Shown: one piece after another, positions 44,429 through 53,159 of the stretch
Layout: every line of letters starts with the position of its first letter
Position numbering within the stretch: position 1 is the first letter of the stretch
Assembly (NCBI GenBank): GCA_963716125.1
Contig: OY970294.1
Coordinates: 2,852,001-2,916,000 of the forward strand
Length of the DNA stretch: 64,000 bases
Direction of reading: 5' to 3'
DNA from: Acidiluteibacter sp963716125
GTDB taxonomy: Bacteria > Bacteroidota > Bacteroidia > Flavobacteriales_E > Vicingaceae
Notes under the pieces: generated by a model
What the model saw: only the letters and a program-made list of their open reading frames with translations
Databases searched by the model: none
What the model was told of the DNA's origin: nothing
Program-made: the position numbers and the translations under genes

Positions 44429-44705
44429 AATAGTAAAAATGACTTTTGAAGAAGATAAAGTCAACGAATTTATTACCATATTTAAAGAAAGTAAAGAAAA
44501 AATCTGTGCTTTTGAAGGCATCAATCATTTAGAATTGTTGAGGTGTAGCGACAATGGCAACATCTTTTTTACCTACAGTCATTGGGACAATGAAGCCGCC
44601 TTAGAAAACTACCGCAATTCCGATTTATTCAAATCTGTTTGGAAAGAAACCAAAGCACTTTTTTTAGATAAAGCCGAGGCTTGGAGCAATTATAAGTTAT
44701 TTTAG
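44418..44705 (+). CDS. ABM-domain (antibiotic biosynthesis monooxygenase-like) protein
   Basis: 95 residues, a single ferredoxin-like ABM fold: IVKMTFEEDKVNEFITIFK, then CAFEGINHLELLRCSDNGNI, then WDNEAALENYRNSDLFKSVW. Such small dimers act as oxygenases, heme-degrading proteins or have unknown roles. It starts within the last codons of the SAM hydroxide transferase gene, so the two are translated together; a link to SAM or methionine chemistry is only a guess. Confidence 0.75.
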   Translation: MITRIVKMTFEEDKVNEFITIFKESKEKICAFEGINHLELLRCSDNGNIFFTYSHWDNEAALENYRNSDLFKSVWKETKALFLDKAEAWSNYKLF

Positions 44706-44805
44706 AAAATAGACAAGAGATTGACAATATTATTCAGCTCATTAAGCAATCTCGGATAAATGCTATTAGATCTGTAAGTGGTATATTTAAAAAAAATATT
44801 AGCTG

Positions 44806-45561
44806 ATGACTGATAAATACCAAAATAAATATAGAATAGCTTCCGCCAGAAATCCCAATTGGGACTATAGATGGAATGCAGCTTATTTTATTACAATTTG
44901 CACCAAAAATAGAGAGCATTTCTTTGGAAAAGTAGTGGATAATAAAATGCAATTATCACCTATAGGTGTGATAGCAGATTTACTATGGTATGAAATTAAA
45001 AATCACGCAAGAAACATAGAATTAGGTGAATTTGTGGTGATGCCTAATCACATTCATGGCATTTTGATTTTGGATAATCCATCAGAATTATTGATTGATA
45101 AAAATTTGGATGATAATAAGAATAATTATTTTATTCAGGATGCAATTATCGATGACGATGCGGATAATAATGGCAATGCAGATGGCGATGAAAATGGCGA
45201 TGCGGATGGCGATGATAATGGCGATGCGGATGGCGTACAGACAAGGCATGCCTTGTCTCTGTCGCCAATAAAATCGCCAATTCCCACGCCGCAATCGGAA
45301 TTCAATATCCAATTAAATCCTGAAATAAAAAAAACAATTGGACATAAACGATTACGAAATCCGGGAAAAAATTCCATTTCAACAATTATTGGTGGATATA
45401 AATCTGCTGTAACAAAACACGCCAACAGATTGAAATATGAATTTGCATGGCAAACAAGATTTCACGATCACATTATTAGAGATGATAAATCATTTCAAAA
45501 CATTAGCAATTACATTATAAATAATCCTAAAAAATGGGACGAAGATAAATTCTACTATTAA
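44806..45561 (+). CDS. RAYT-type transposase (REP-associated Y1 tyrosine transposase)
   Basis: 251 residues. HUH endonuclease core: FITICTKNREHFFG, VVMPNHIHGILIL with the two His of the HUH motif (near residue 83-85), and the catalytic Tyr region FQNISNYIINNPKKW. RAYTs are domesticated IS200/IS605 relatives that can act on palindromic REP sequences. Odd: between residues about 103 and 165 an insert of Asp/Asn/Gly/Ala repeats (made of 'gatggcgatg..' units) runs into an in-frame copy of a perfect 20-bp palindrome. The insert sits in the loop before the final helix, so activity may be kept. Confidence 0.8.
   Translation: MTDKYQNKYRIASARNPNWDYRWNAAYFITICTKNREHFFGKVVDNKMQLSPIGVIADLLWYEIKNHARNIELGEFVVMPNHIHGILILDNPSELLIDKNLDDNKNNYFIQDAIIDDDADNNGNADGDENGDADGDDNGDADGVQTRHALSLSPIKSPIPTPQSEFNIQLNPEIKKTIGHKRLRNPGKNSISTIIGGYKSAVTKHANRLKYEFAWQTRFHDHIIRDDKSFQNISNYIINNPKKWDEDKFYY
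45239..45258. repeat. perfect 20-bp palindrome inside the RAYT gene
   Basis: AGACAAGGCATGCCTTGTCT is its own inverse, and flanking 'tac'/'ctgt' extends the stem weakly. It reads in frame as QTRHALS within the transposase. It is of the REP type that RAYT proteins bind and cut. Confidence 0.75.
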
Positions 45562-45666
45562 TAGAATGCAAAAAAAATAATCCTACTACGCTGAAAATAC
45601 GTAGGATAATAAATTAAAATTATACTAAAAAAATTATTTCTTAAACTTTAGAAAATATATCACTTA

Positions 45667-45750
45667 CCCTTTGTGTAAACCTTAGTGAACTTTGTGGTTA
45701 AAAAAAATAAACATTAAGAACACAAAGAAGACACAAAGCATACAAAGAAA
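45667..45750. repeat. interspersed palindromic repeat, single copy
   Basis: 'cctttgtgtaaacc..gtgaactttgtggtta' then, after a short AT spacer, 'attaagaacacaaag..acacaaag' (partly inverted). The same unit recurs at 48605-48820, 49673-49845 and 50599-50827. It starts about 100 bp after the RAYT gene. Just before it (45580-45607) a small hairpin ATCCTAC/GTAGGAT may end the RAYT message. Confidence 0.7.
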
Positions 45751-45769
45751 TGATATTCAGTTATTCAGA

Positions 45770-46020
45770 CGAATTAATATCCTGTTCGTTGGGGGGGCAG
45801 ACTTTTGTAGTTTCGATTACTTCACTTCTAAGGTCACACTTAACAAGCTTGCGTCTTACTAATACTTCCCCAACGTTACTCTGAGGGTATAAGGGACTTG
45901 CACCTTTTGGATTAAATTCAATATTTAAAAGAACTTATTTATATTTACCATTCAAGGCACACACACTGTATATGAAATTATAGCACCCTTCGGGCTGCTA
46001 CGCTTCATATACTAACCGTT
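45770..46020. other. gene-free stretch with a strong hairpin and cassette-like right tip
   Basis: GTATATGAA (45968-45976) pairs with TTCATATAC (46004-46012), and inside this TAGCACCC/GGGCTGCTA with a 'ttc' loop. Just before the next gene comes 'ctaaccgtt', recalling the tips of the palindromic elements in the first 11 kb. The part 45840-45930 ('cttccccaacgtt..gggacttgcacc') has the look of a widespread repeat of unknown kind. No gene seen. Confidence 0.45.
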
Positions 46021-46037
46021 GATAAACATTTAAAGAA

Positions 46038-46658
46038 ATGCGAAAAAAGATTGAAATAGTAGGATTTTCCCTTGGATGGTTTGCCATTATAGTGCAATTT
46101 ATTTTGATTATTATAAATAGACAAGCAGATATTATTGAAACCATTATCCGATTTTTTAGCTTTTTTACAATACTCACCAATATATTAGTTGCCATATTTT
46201 TTACCTATAGAATATTTAGTCCTTCAGCAAAACAATTTGCAATATTTAATAAAAAAGAAGCTTTGACTGCACTTACAACATTCATACTTATTGTTGGACT
46301 TGTATATCAATTTGTATTACGAGGCATTTGGGAGCCAAAGGGAATACAGTTCATTGTTGACGAATTATTACATACAGTCATACCTTTACTTATGCTTATT
46401 TATTGGATTGCTTTTTCTATCAAGGAAAGAAGTGCTTTTCGTGATTCAGTGATTTGGTTGTTATACCCTCTTTTTTATCTCTTTTTTGTTTTAGTAAGGG
46501 GCAGTTTCTCTAACTATTATCCATATCCTTTTTTGAATATTCAAGAAATTGGAATCGAAAAAGTTTTATTTAATAGTTTTCTTGTTTTATTACTCATAGT
46601 ATTAATCTATTGCATTTTAATAAGTATCAAAAATAGAATAACTAAATATCAAAAATGA
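46038..46658 (+). CDS. Pr6Pr-type six-helix membrane protein
   Basis: 206 residues with six hydrophobic helices (LGWFAIIVQFILIIIN; FFSFFTILTNILVAIFFTYR; ALTTFILIVGLVYQFVLR; LLHTVIPLLMLIYWIAF; LLYPLFYLFFVLVRG; SFLVLLLIVLIYCILI). The conserved points fit the Pr6Pr family (SFFTILTN in helix 2, HTVIP in helix 4, YP-FYLFFVLVRG in helix 5, which would match the FAR-17a/AIG1 pattern). Function unknown; relatives hydrolyse bioactive lipids. It overlaps the next gene by four bases. Confidence 0.65.
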   Translation: MRKKIEIVGFSLGWFAIIVQFILIIINRQADIIETIIRFFSFFTILTNILVAIFFTYRIFSPSAKQFAIFNKKEALTALTTFILIVGLVYQFVLRGIWEPKGIQFIVDELLHTVIPLLMLIYWIAFSIKERSAFRDSVIWLLYPLFYLFFVLVRGSFSNYYPYPFLNIQEIGIEKVLFNSFLVLLLIVLIYCILISIKNRITKYQK

Positions 46659-47080
46659 AAATTCCAATTTGGATTATAATATTAGGAGGAGCAGGTCAAA
46701 TATTTACAGCTTTGGTTTATCCTTACATTAGACATAGAGTATTTGATTGGTACAATGATGTAAAACAATTAAAACCTCTCAACCAAGAAATTGCTAAAAC
46801 TTATGGGCGCTATATTCAAGGCTTGAATTTTAGTTTTGGATTAATTGCCATTTTAATCCCTGAGCAATTACAAAATAAAACTGACTTAGCAATAGCTTTA
46901 ACTATTCTAATTGGTGCATATTGGACAGGGAAAGTTGCCACTCAGATAGCCTATTACCCGATGTATGAAATACCAAAAGATCCAATTATTAAATACGGTG
47001 GTTATTGCATGAATCTACTTTTTACTTTTTTTGCAGTCGTTTATATTTTGCTTGTTTTAGTAAATCTAAAGGTTTTATAA
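46655..47080 (+). CDS. small four-helix membrane protein
   Basis: 141 residues, start overlapping the previous stop (ATGA). Four hydrophobic segments (IWIIILGGAGQIFTALVYPY; LNFSFGLIAILIP; LAIALTILIGAYWTG; LLFTFFAVVYILLVLV) and a cytoplasmic or periplasmic loop between helices 1 and 2. No family recognised. The coupling suggests that it works with the Pr6Pr-type protein. Confidence 0.5.
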   Translation: MKIPIWIIILGGAGQIFTALVYPYIRHRVFDWYNDVKQLKPLNQEIAKTYGRYIQGLNFSFGLIAILIPEQLQNKTDLAIALTILIGAYWTGKVATQIAYYPMYEIPKDPIIKYGGYCMNLLFTFFAVVYILLVLVNLKVL

Positions 47081-47105
47081 CCTAACCGTTTCACATTTAA
47101 ATCAA

Positions 47106-47876
47106 ATGAAAAATAAAATATATATTATCATATCATTCCTCTTTATATCTGCTTCAATTTATGGACAACAGAATGTTAAAAATGAAGCAGGTAAATCAGA
47201 AGTAAAGATTGATGAACAAAATTCTATCGAGGAAAATATTGATTTCACTCAAGGAGATATAACAACTGATTCCATTACTTTGAAAAACATTACTGTTACA
47301 TTAATACAAAAGAAGCCACCTAAAAATAATTATAATTATAATTATTCGTGTGACTCAAAAATTACTGTTTCTAAAAATAAGAAAATAATTGACTCTTTAA
47401 TATTTAAAAAAATAGAAGCCAATGGAGGTAACTTCGGACTAACAAATCCTTTAATTATTAATAACCATATAATATTAACTAAACATGGAGATTATGATGG
47501 TAGAACTATTCTAATTAATGAGAATGGGAATTTTTTTAACATAATTGGAGGTGAGAATTTTATCGACAAAGAAGCTGGGTTACTATTTACAATATTTGAT
47601 TCTGACATAAGCGGTTTTGCCATTTTCGACCTCAAATCAGACTCTTTATTGATGTCTATAGATGATATTGAAGATCGACCAAAAACGATGCACAAAAATT
47701 TTAGCAATAGATATTTTATGAGTTGTATTAATGATGAAACAAACGAAAATACTATTTGGGAATTTGAATTAGACTTAGATAGAATTATGCAAGTTGATTT
47801 AGATTCCACTATTGTTAATAAAAATAATCAATTAAAAATGATTGATTTAGGGGAAGCCAATTGCCTATGTAAATAA
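47106..47876 (+). CDS. exported hypothetical protein
   Basis: 256 residues with a signal peptide (residues 1-20, IYGQ). The mature part is strand-rich (KNITVTLIQKKPP; FGLTNPLIINNHIILTKHGD; AGLLFTIFDSDISGFAIFDL) and could be a small beta-propeller or sandwich; no family recognised. It has two Cys at the very end (NCLCK). It follows the two membrane-protein genes at 25 bp and precedes the YiiX-type hydrolase at 44 bp, so the four may be one transcription unit. Confidence 0.5.
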   Translation: MKNKIYIIISFLFISASIYGQQNVKNEAGKSEVKIDEQNSIEENIDFTQGDITTDSITLKNITVTLIQKKPPKNNYNYNYSCDSKITVSKNKKIIDSLIFKKIEANGGNFGLTNPLIINNHIILTKHGDYDGRTILINENGNFFNIIGGENFIDKEAGLLFTIFDSDISGFAIFDLKSDSLLMSIDDIEDRPKTMHKNFSNRYFMSCINDETNENTIWEFELDLDRIMQVDLDSTIVNKNNQLKMIDLGEANCLCK

Positions 47877-47920
47877 TTGATAATTAAAAACAAAATCTAT
47901 TTTCCTCAAATAAAAAACCT

Positions 47921-48598
47921 ATGAAAAAATTAATCCTTGCAATACTAACTATTGCAATTTTAACTTTCCTTATTTATTGGGGAGCCGAAATGTATCAGTT
48001 TGCTAATGGTGTTAAAAAAGATACTCAACGATTTGAAGAAATTAACATTTCAAATAAAATTCAGAATGGAGATATCATCTTTCAAACTTCTAAATCAAGT
48101 CAAAGTAAAGCCATCCAACTAGCTACAAAATCTAAGTATAGTCATATGGGAATTATCTATAAAAATGATGGGCAATTTGTAGTTTTTGAGGCTATCCAAC
48201 CAGTTAAAACAACACCACTAACTGAATGGATAAAAAGAGGTGAAGATTCTCATTATGTCATTAAAAGATTAAAAAATGCGAATAAGATTTTGACTACTGA
48301 GACCTTATCAAAAATGAAAGATGTTGGAGAAAAATATCAAGGCAAAAATTATGATATTTACTTTGAATGGTCGGATGATAAAATATACTGTTCTGAATTA
48401 GTTTGGAAAATATATAAAGAAGGTGCAAATATCGAAATTGGTCATCTTCAACAGCTCTCTGACTTTGATCTAACAAACGATATAGTAAAACAAAAATTAA
48501 ATGAAAGATATGGATCTGAAATCCCAATGACTGAGAAAGTCATCTCCCCTATTTCTATGTTTAATTCTGATAAATTAGAATTGGTTTTAATGGATTAA
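47921..48598 (+). CDS. YiiX/YebB-type NlpC/P60-like cysteine hydrolase
   Basis: 225 residues with an N-terminal membrane anchor (residues 4-22). Circularly permuted papain-like pattern: NGDIIFQTSKSSQSKAIQLA, KYSHMGIIYKND (His near residue 72), VVFEAIQPV, and YCSELVWKIYKEG with the Cys near 155. Members cut peptide or isopeptide bonds, often in the cell wall or on lipids. Its anchored, outward-facing form suggests an envelope substrate. Ends before a pair of palindromic repeats. Confidence 0.75.
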   Translation: MKKLILAILTIAILTFLIYWGAEMYQFANGVKKDTQRFEEINISNKIQNGDIIFQTSKSSQSKAIQLATKSKYSHMGIIYKNDGQFVVFEAIQPVKTTPLTEWIKRGEDSHYVIKRLKNANKILTTETLSKMKDVGEKYQGKNYDIYFEWSDDKIYCSELVWKIYKEGANIEIGHLQQLSDFDLTNDIVKQKLNERYGSEIPMTEKVISPISMFNSDKLELVLMD

Positions 48599-48604
48599 TT
48601 AAAA

Positions 48605-48820
48605 CTCCCTTTGTTTGCTTTGTGTAATCCTCTGTTAATTTTGTGGTTAGATATTAAAAGTAACCACTAAGAACACAAAGCAAACGCAAAGCGCACAGAG
48701 AAAATAAAATAATGATTGGCTTTTAATGAAAAATTCCCTTTGTGCCCTTTGTGTAATCCTCTGTTAATTTTGTGGTTAGATATTAAAAGCAACCACTAAG
48801 AACATAAAGAAGGCACAAAG
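48605..48820. repeat. pair of interspersed palindromic repeats
   Basis: Two head-to-tail copies (48605-48704 and 48735-48820) joined by a 30-bp AT-rich linker ('aaaataaaataatgattggc...'). Each copy has a left half with 'ctttgtg..taatttttgtggtta' and a right half 'aaccactaagaacacaaag', which are inverse to each other. The linker recurs between or after the other copies. Confidence 0.8.
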
Positions 48821-49014
48821 CCAAGAGTGACTTGATGTTTAATAAAATGAATACTTTGAGTACCATAAACACTGATTGTATAAGAGCTTCAAGAACAATA
48901 GAAACTGTGTTTGTATCAAAACAAAGTTTATTTTCATTTTAATACAGAAGTTGACGTAGATTACTTTCTATAAAAAGTTAAAATAGTTGAGTAAATTTAT
49001 TGTTTCTTCGATAC

Positions 49015-49046
49015 TTGCAAGTTATTTTAATTAATCTCTAATTTTG
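49015..49046 (+). promoter_or_regulatory. consensus promoter of the 49073 gene
   Basis: TTG (49015-49017), 21 bp, TAATTTTG (49039-49046): a full Bacteroidota-type promoter 26 bp before the ATG at 49073. Confidence 0.6.
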
Positions 49047-49072
49047 TTTCCTCTATAGTTAATAAAATACAT

Positions 49073-49624
49073 ATGATAAAATTCAGATTCACAGTTATTA
49101 TATTATTGATATCCATAATATCATTTGCACAATCAAACAATAATCCAACTTTGGATGATTCTCTAGGTTTAACAGAGATATTAATTCAAAGTAACTATTC
49201 CATTCAATACCCCAATTCTTGGGATTTAGATACATCAAAGCAAATGGGCAGTAGTTTTGCTTTATATAGCAAGTTAACATCTACAAATGATCAATTTAGA
49301 GAAAATATAAATTTAATCATCCAAAAGAACTTAGAAGATACTTTAGATTTAGATACCTACATCGATTTATCAGAGAAGCAGGTCTCTAAACTTATTTCAA
49401 AATTTAGAATGATTGAAAGCCAGAGAATGAAAAATAATGATTTAGAATTTCATAAGTTCCTATACAAAGGGAAATACGGTACTTTAAAATTGAAATTTGA
49501 ACAATATATTTGGTTGATAGATAAACAAGCTTATGTACTTACCTTAACTTGCGAAACCAATGAATTTGAAAACTATCAAAAAGTTGGTGAAAAGATTCTC
49601 GATAGTTTTAAAATAGAAAAGTAA
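49073..49624 (+). CDS. exported protein, PsbP/DcrB-like fold
   Basis: 183 residues with a signal peptide (1-19, ISFAQ). The mature part reads as the DUF1795/DcrB/PsbP pattern: NYSIQYPNSWDLDTSKQMGS (strand and the typical P-x-W), FALYSKL, ENINLIIQKNLEDTLDLDTY, and an end YVLTLTCETNEFENYQKVGE with a final helix. These small envelope proteins have unknown roles. It has its own consensus promoter and stands between two pairs of palindromic repeats. Confidence 0.6.
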   Translation: MIKFRFTVIILLISIISFAQSNNNPTLDDSLGLTEILIQSNYSIQYPNSWDLDTSKQMGSSFALYSKLTSTNDQFRENINLIIQKNLEDTLDLDTYIDLSEKQVSKLISKFRMIESQRMKNNDLEFHKFLYKGKYGTLKLKFEQYIWLIDKQAYVLTLTCETNEFENYQKVGEKILDSFKIEK

Positions 49625-49672
49625 TCTTTTTATCAGTATTTATGATTTTTACAATTCCTTAAACATATAAAC

Positions 49673-49845
49673 TCTTTGTGACCTTCGTGTAAACCTCAGT
49701 GAACTTTGTGGTTAAATATTAAAAGTAACCACTAAGAACACAAAGAAGACACAAAGCACACTGAGAAAATAAAATAATGATTGGCTTTTAAAGTAAAACC
49801 CTTCTTAATACACTTTGTGAAAACATCGGGGAACTTTGTGGATAA
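49673..49845. repeat. interspersed palindromic repeat pair, second copy partial
   Basis: A complete copy at 49673-49769, the same 30-bp linker, then a half copy at about 49811-49845 ('actttgtgaaaacat..gaactttgtgg') that lacks the right arm. Confidence 0.75.
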
Positions 49846-49917
49846 GAGGCATAAAAATTTGAATTAAAATAAAATATAGTAAATTCATTTAGTATTTTTG
49901 AATTAAATATATAACCT

Positions 49918-50145
49918 ATGAGAAAAATCTCAATTAATATTCCTGATAATGTAGATTTAAAAGATTATGATTTGTCTATGATAATTGCGTCAAAGTTATA
50001 TGAAGATGCCAAATTATCAGCAGGTCAAGCTGCAAAGATAGTAGGCCTCTCAAAGAGAGCTTTTATTGAAATATTAGGAAAATATGGAGCTTCCATATTT
50101 AGTAAATCAATTGAGGATTTGCGCTCAGATATAAAAAATGCATAA
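49918..50145 (+). CDS. UPF0175-family antitoxin-like protein
   Basis: 75 residues. The UPF0175 pattern is plain: an N-terminal strand KISINIPDNV, then MIIASKLYEDAKLSAGQAAKIVGLSKRAFIEILGKYG, a helix-turn-helix-like core of VapB-type antitoxins. It overlaps the next gene by eight bases and is 5' of it, as usual for UPF0175/DUF3368 pairs. It would bind and silence the PIN-like toxin and repress the promoter. A TATTTTTG box lies at 49893-49900. Confidence 0.78.
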   Translation: MRKISINIPDNVDLKDYDLSMIIASKLYEDAKLSAGQAAKIVGLSKRAFIEILGKYGASIFSKSIEDLRSDIKNA

Positions 50146-50594
50146 AATAGTCATTTCAGATACTAGTATCTTAATTATTTTTCAAAAAATTGATGCACTT
50201 TATATTCTTGAGAAAGTCTATGGAAAATTAATAACAACACCAGAAGTTGAAAAAGAATTTGGTGACGAACTCCCTAATTGGATTACAGTTCAACAAGTAA
50301 AAGATAAAAAATATCAATTGTTTCTTGAAACTCAATTAGACATCGGTGAAGCAAGTGCTATTGCATTAGCAATAGAATTAGGCAATAGTACTTTACTTTT
50401 AGATGACTTAAATGCTAGAAAAATAGCACAAAGTTTAAATTTGAAAAATAACTGGTTCAATTGGTATTATTAATAAAGCCAAACAAATATCAGCAATACC
50501 AAAAATAAAACCCATAATTGATCAATTATTAAAAACAGATTTTCGAATTTCTAAGAATATAATTAATGAAATTCTGAAATTAAACAACGAATAA
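50138..50594 (+). pseudogene. DUF3368 PIN-like toxin gene with a frameshift
   Basis: The first frame gives DUF3368 motifs (IVISDTSILIIFQKI with the PIN Asp; TTPEVEKEF; LDIGEASAIALAIELG; LLLDDLNARKIAQSLNLK) but then ends in NNWFNWYY at 50473. Removing one base from the five-A run at 50444-50448 continues into ITGSIGIINKAKQISAIPKI and a stop at 50594, giving the usual 151 residues. Without the C-terminus the toxin would lack its last helices. Either a real inactivation or a sequence error. Confidence 0.75.
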
Positions 50595-50598
50595 TTTT

Positions 50599-50827
50599 CC
50601 CGTTGTGCCCTTCGTGATAAACCTCAGTGAACTTAGTGGTTAAATATTAAAAGTAACCACTAAGAACACAAAGCAGACACAAAGCACACTGAGAAAATAA
50701 AATAATGATTGTCTTTTAATATAAAAACTTCCTTTGTGAACTTCGTGTAAAACTCAGTGAACTTTGTGGTTAAATATTAAAAGCAACCACTAAGAACACA
50801 AAGAAAACGCAAAGCGCACAGGGAAAA
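50599..50827. repeat. pair of interspersed palindromic repeats
   Basis: Two head-to-tail copies (50599-50697 and 50729-50827) with the same 30-bp linker. The first begins just five bases after the end of the toxin gene frame. Confidence 0.8.
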
Positions 50828-50889
50828 TGAAACATAGTCGGCTTTAAGCGCTATTATCAAGAACTACTAATTAACAATACCCATCACAT

Positions 50890-52056
50890 CTAACGATAAG
50901 CAGAGTAATAATTATTCAATTTAGCAGTTGCTTGATCAAAAATGGGCTGAGTAAAAGCAATAAATAAATTTTGTGGAGAAGGTGGTGGAACTTCAGTCGC
51001 TTTTATGATTTTCCAATCTGATTTATTTAAAGCCTTTTCGTCGCCATTAAAATTTCCCCATTCGCTTACCCAAATATATTCTCCTGGTAATTTTTCTTGG
51101 CTTAATACTCTAGAAGAATATGGATCTATAATTTTTAAATCTAAAAGACCTTTCGAAATAAGCTCTTTGTGATTGATTATCAATTTAGCATTGACAGTGC
51201 CATAAACGTTCAACTTTTTGCCGTTAGAATCCTTCACACTTCCAATAATAACACTATCCTTTTTTCTTACTTCTTCAGTAACCTTATGATAAACTTGACC
51301 CACTGTAAAATAATCAAATTTTAGTTTTACAATTTGGTCAGGTGTTTCTATAGAATAGGATTTTGCTTCTTTAGGAGTATAAAAACGTACAAATGGAGAA
51401 ACTTGCATCTGAACTAAAAAGCTTTGTATTTTATTGTAAAAGAAATCTGCACTTATATCTAACATTGCCGAACCTGTTGCAATTTCTTCAATTACAACTT
51501 TAGTGGTAGCTTGCCATTTCGCTTTCTCCATTTTATCTGTCGCATCTTGATATCCGGGCATCAAACCATTGGCTATCTCAAAGTTATAATATGCATCCAT
51601 AGCCTTTCCTTTGTCATATTGAGCGATAGACTCTTGCAATAAACCTTCACCAATCTGGTAACGATTTGCAGCAGCTTTTTGCACAGCAGCAGCTTGCTCA
51701 GCAACAAATGACTTTGGATTTTGAATAATATTTAAACAAGAAGGGCAACGACGAATTTCATCGTTAATTTGATTCATTTTTTTGTATTCATAATACATAT
51801 TTTCTTGCACGAAATTATCATTCACTTGTTGGATTCGTTTGATATTATCTTGATGCCATTGCAAAGTAATAGGATATCCATAACGCAAAGTTTCAATAGC
51901 TCTTTTATTGTTTGGACTTTGACGTAAACGAGAGATTGCCTTAAACAAACCTTCATCGTAGTTGCCTCTTTCAAATGCTTTTTTACCTGAACTACAGCTA
52001 AAATACAAGCTGATTAAAAATAAACTGCTAAAAAGAATTAGATATTTTTTGATCAT
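50890..52056 (-). CDS. envelope lipoprotein of unknown function
   Basis: 388 residues; lipobox YFSCSS (Cys21) at the end of the signal. Residues 25-180 are helical and TPR-like (AFERGNYDEGLFKAISRLRQ; GKAMDAYYNFEIANGLMPGY), followed by a beta-rich part (about 185-388; STKVVIEEI.., VNAKLIINHKELISKG, GEYIWVSEWGNFNGDEKALN). CPSC near residue 103 could form a disulfide. I have seen proteins of this layout in Bacteroidota genomes but no function. Single gene, transcribed toward the repeats. Confidence 0.6.
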   Translation of the reverse strand: MIKKYLILFSSLFLISLYFSCSSGKKAFERGNYDEGLFKAISRLRQSPNNKRAIETLRYGYPITLQWHQDNIKRIQQVNDNFVQENMYYEYKKMNQINDEIRRCPSCLNIIQNPKSFVAEQAAAVQKAAANRYQIGEGLLQESIAQYDKGKAMDAYYNFEIANGLMPGYQDATDKMEKAKWQATTKVVIEEIATGSAMLDISADFFYNKIQSFLVQMQVSPFVRFYTPKEAKSYSIETPDQIVKLKFDYFTVGQVYHKVTEEVRKKDSVIIGSVKDSNGKKLNVYGTVNAKLIINHKELISKGLLDLKIIDPYSSRVLSQEKLPGEYIWVSEWGNFNGDEKALNKSDWKIIKATEVPPPSPQNLFIAFTQPIFDQATAKLNNYYSAYR

Positions 52057-52316
52057 ATTGTTGAGTTTTGGTAAACATAGATAAAAATGATGCCAAAAAT
52101 AAAATTTATAAAATAAATATGGTTTTTAGAATGTATTTTTATTGATTTTCACAATCTGAAGAATTTTTCTTTAAAAAATAAAAAGCGAGATATGAAATCA
52201 TTTAAATCCAAAAAAAATAAAAATTTCAAACTTTAAAGTAGTCAAGTATTTTAAGGCTCTATTTATTTAATGGAAATATATTAATGAGTATAATTGCAAA
52301 AAATAGCTTTTTATAA

Positions 52317-52961
52317 ATGAAATATCTTTCTATCTTAATATTTATTATATTCTCAAATTCAGCATCTTCACAAGATACTATTGATGAAATAATGCCTCAT
52401 TTTTTCACAGAAGAATACAATTCTGAGAATACAGGAATGAATCTACAACAATATGTTTCTAATAAAATCATTTATCCAATAGCAGCAAAAAAAAATTGTA
52501 ACCAAGGCGTGGTTTATGTGGGATTCACTATTGATACTTTTGGAAATGCTGTAGATATAAAATCTATTTATGAAAATAATGCATTATTAATGGAAGAAGC
52601 TAAAAGAGTAGTTTTATCCACTTCAGGACATTGGATTCCAGGTTCTTTAAAAGGGGTTAAGGCTAAAGTTAAGTTTAATATCCCTGTCAGATTTTCATTA
52701 ATGAATGGAGATTGTTTTGAAAGAGATGATTTCTTTTTTACAGGAGTAAAACTCTTTAAAAAAGAAAATTATGAGCTTGCTATTAAAGCATTTAAAAAAT
52801 CTTTAGAGTTTAACCCTTTGGATAAACTTTCTATCTATAATATTGCAGCAAGTTATATAAAATTGTACGATATAGATTCTGCTTGTAATTATCTAAATCG
52901 ACCTATTGATTCCAAAGAATTAGATGAGTTAAGAGAGAAATTCTGCAAGAAAAATCTTTAA
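52317..52961 (+). CDS. exported TonB-C-like protein with TPR end
   Basis: 214 residues, signal peptide 1-18 (SASSQ). Residues 40-130 are a TonB C-terminal-like domain (YVSNKIIYPIAAKKNCNQGV; VYVGFTIDTFGNAVDIKSIY; the P-V-R-F end at IPVRFSLMNG). A TPR-type helical pair follows (FKKENYELAIKAFKKSLEFN; LSIYNIAASYIKLYDIDSAC). There is no TonB membrane anchor or Pro-rich span, so it is not a normal energy transducer. It may work in the periplasm; partner unknown. Confidence 0.65.
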   Translation: MKYLSILIFIIFSNSASSQDTIDEIMPHFFTEEYNSENTGMNLQQYVSNKIIYPIAAKKNCNQGVVYVGFTIDTFGNAVDIKSIYENNALLMEEAKRVVLSTSGHWIPGSLKGVKAKVKFNIPVRFSLMNGDCFERDDFFFTGVKLFKKENYELAIKAFKKSLEFNPLDKLSIYNIAASYIKLYDIDSACNYLNRPIDSKELDELREKFCKKNL

Positions 52962-53159
52962 TACATCAAGCAACTATTAATTTTAAGATTTTTTTAAGTA
53001 AATGTTCAAGTAACTTTTGCTTAAAAAGCAAATGAAAATTTTTGAAAATAGGATTAAAAACAACATTATTGCAATAAAATGCTATTCAACAACTTCCTAA
53101 AAAAAGTAATAATAAAATGAAATTATTGATTTTAGTATATTTACTAAAATCAAACACTC

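Noticed and set aside
45135..45425. Minus-strand open frame opposite the RAYT gene
   Set aside because: It exists only because the repetitive insert has no stops in either strand; no start context or family.
48605..50827. CRISPR array
   Set aside because: Copies are few, about 90 bp, in pairs with a constant linker and separated by genes; there are no short regular spacers and no cas genes.
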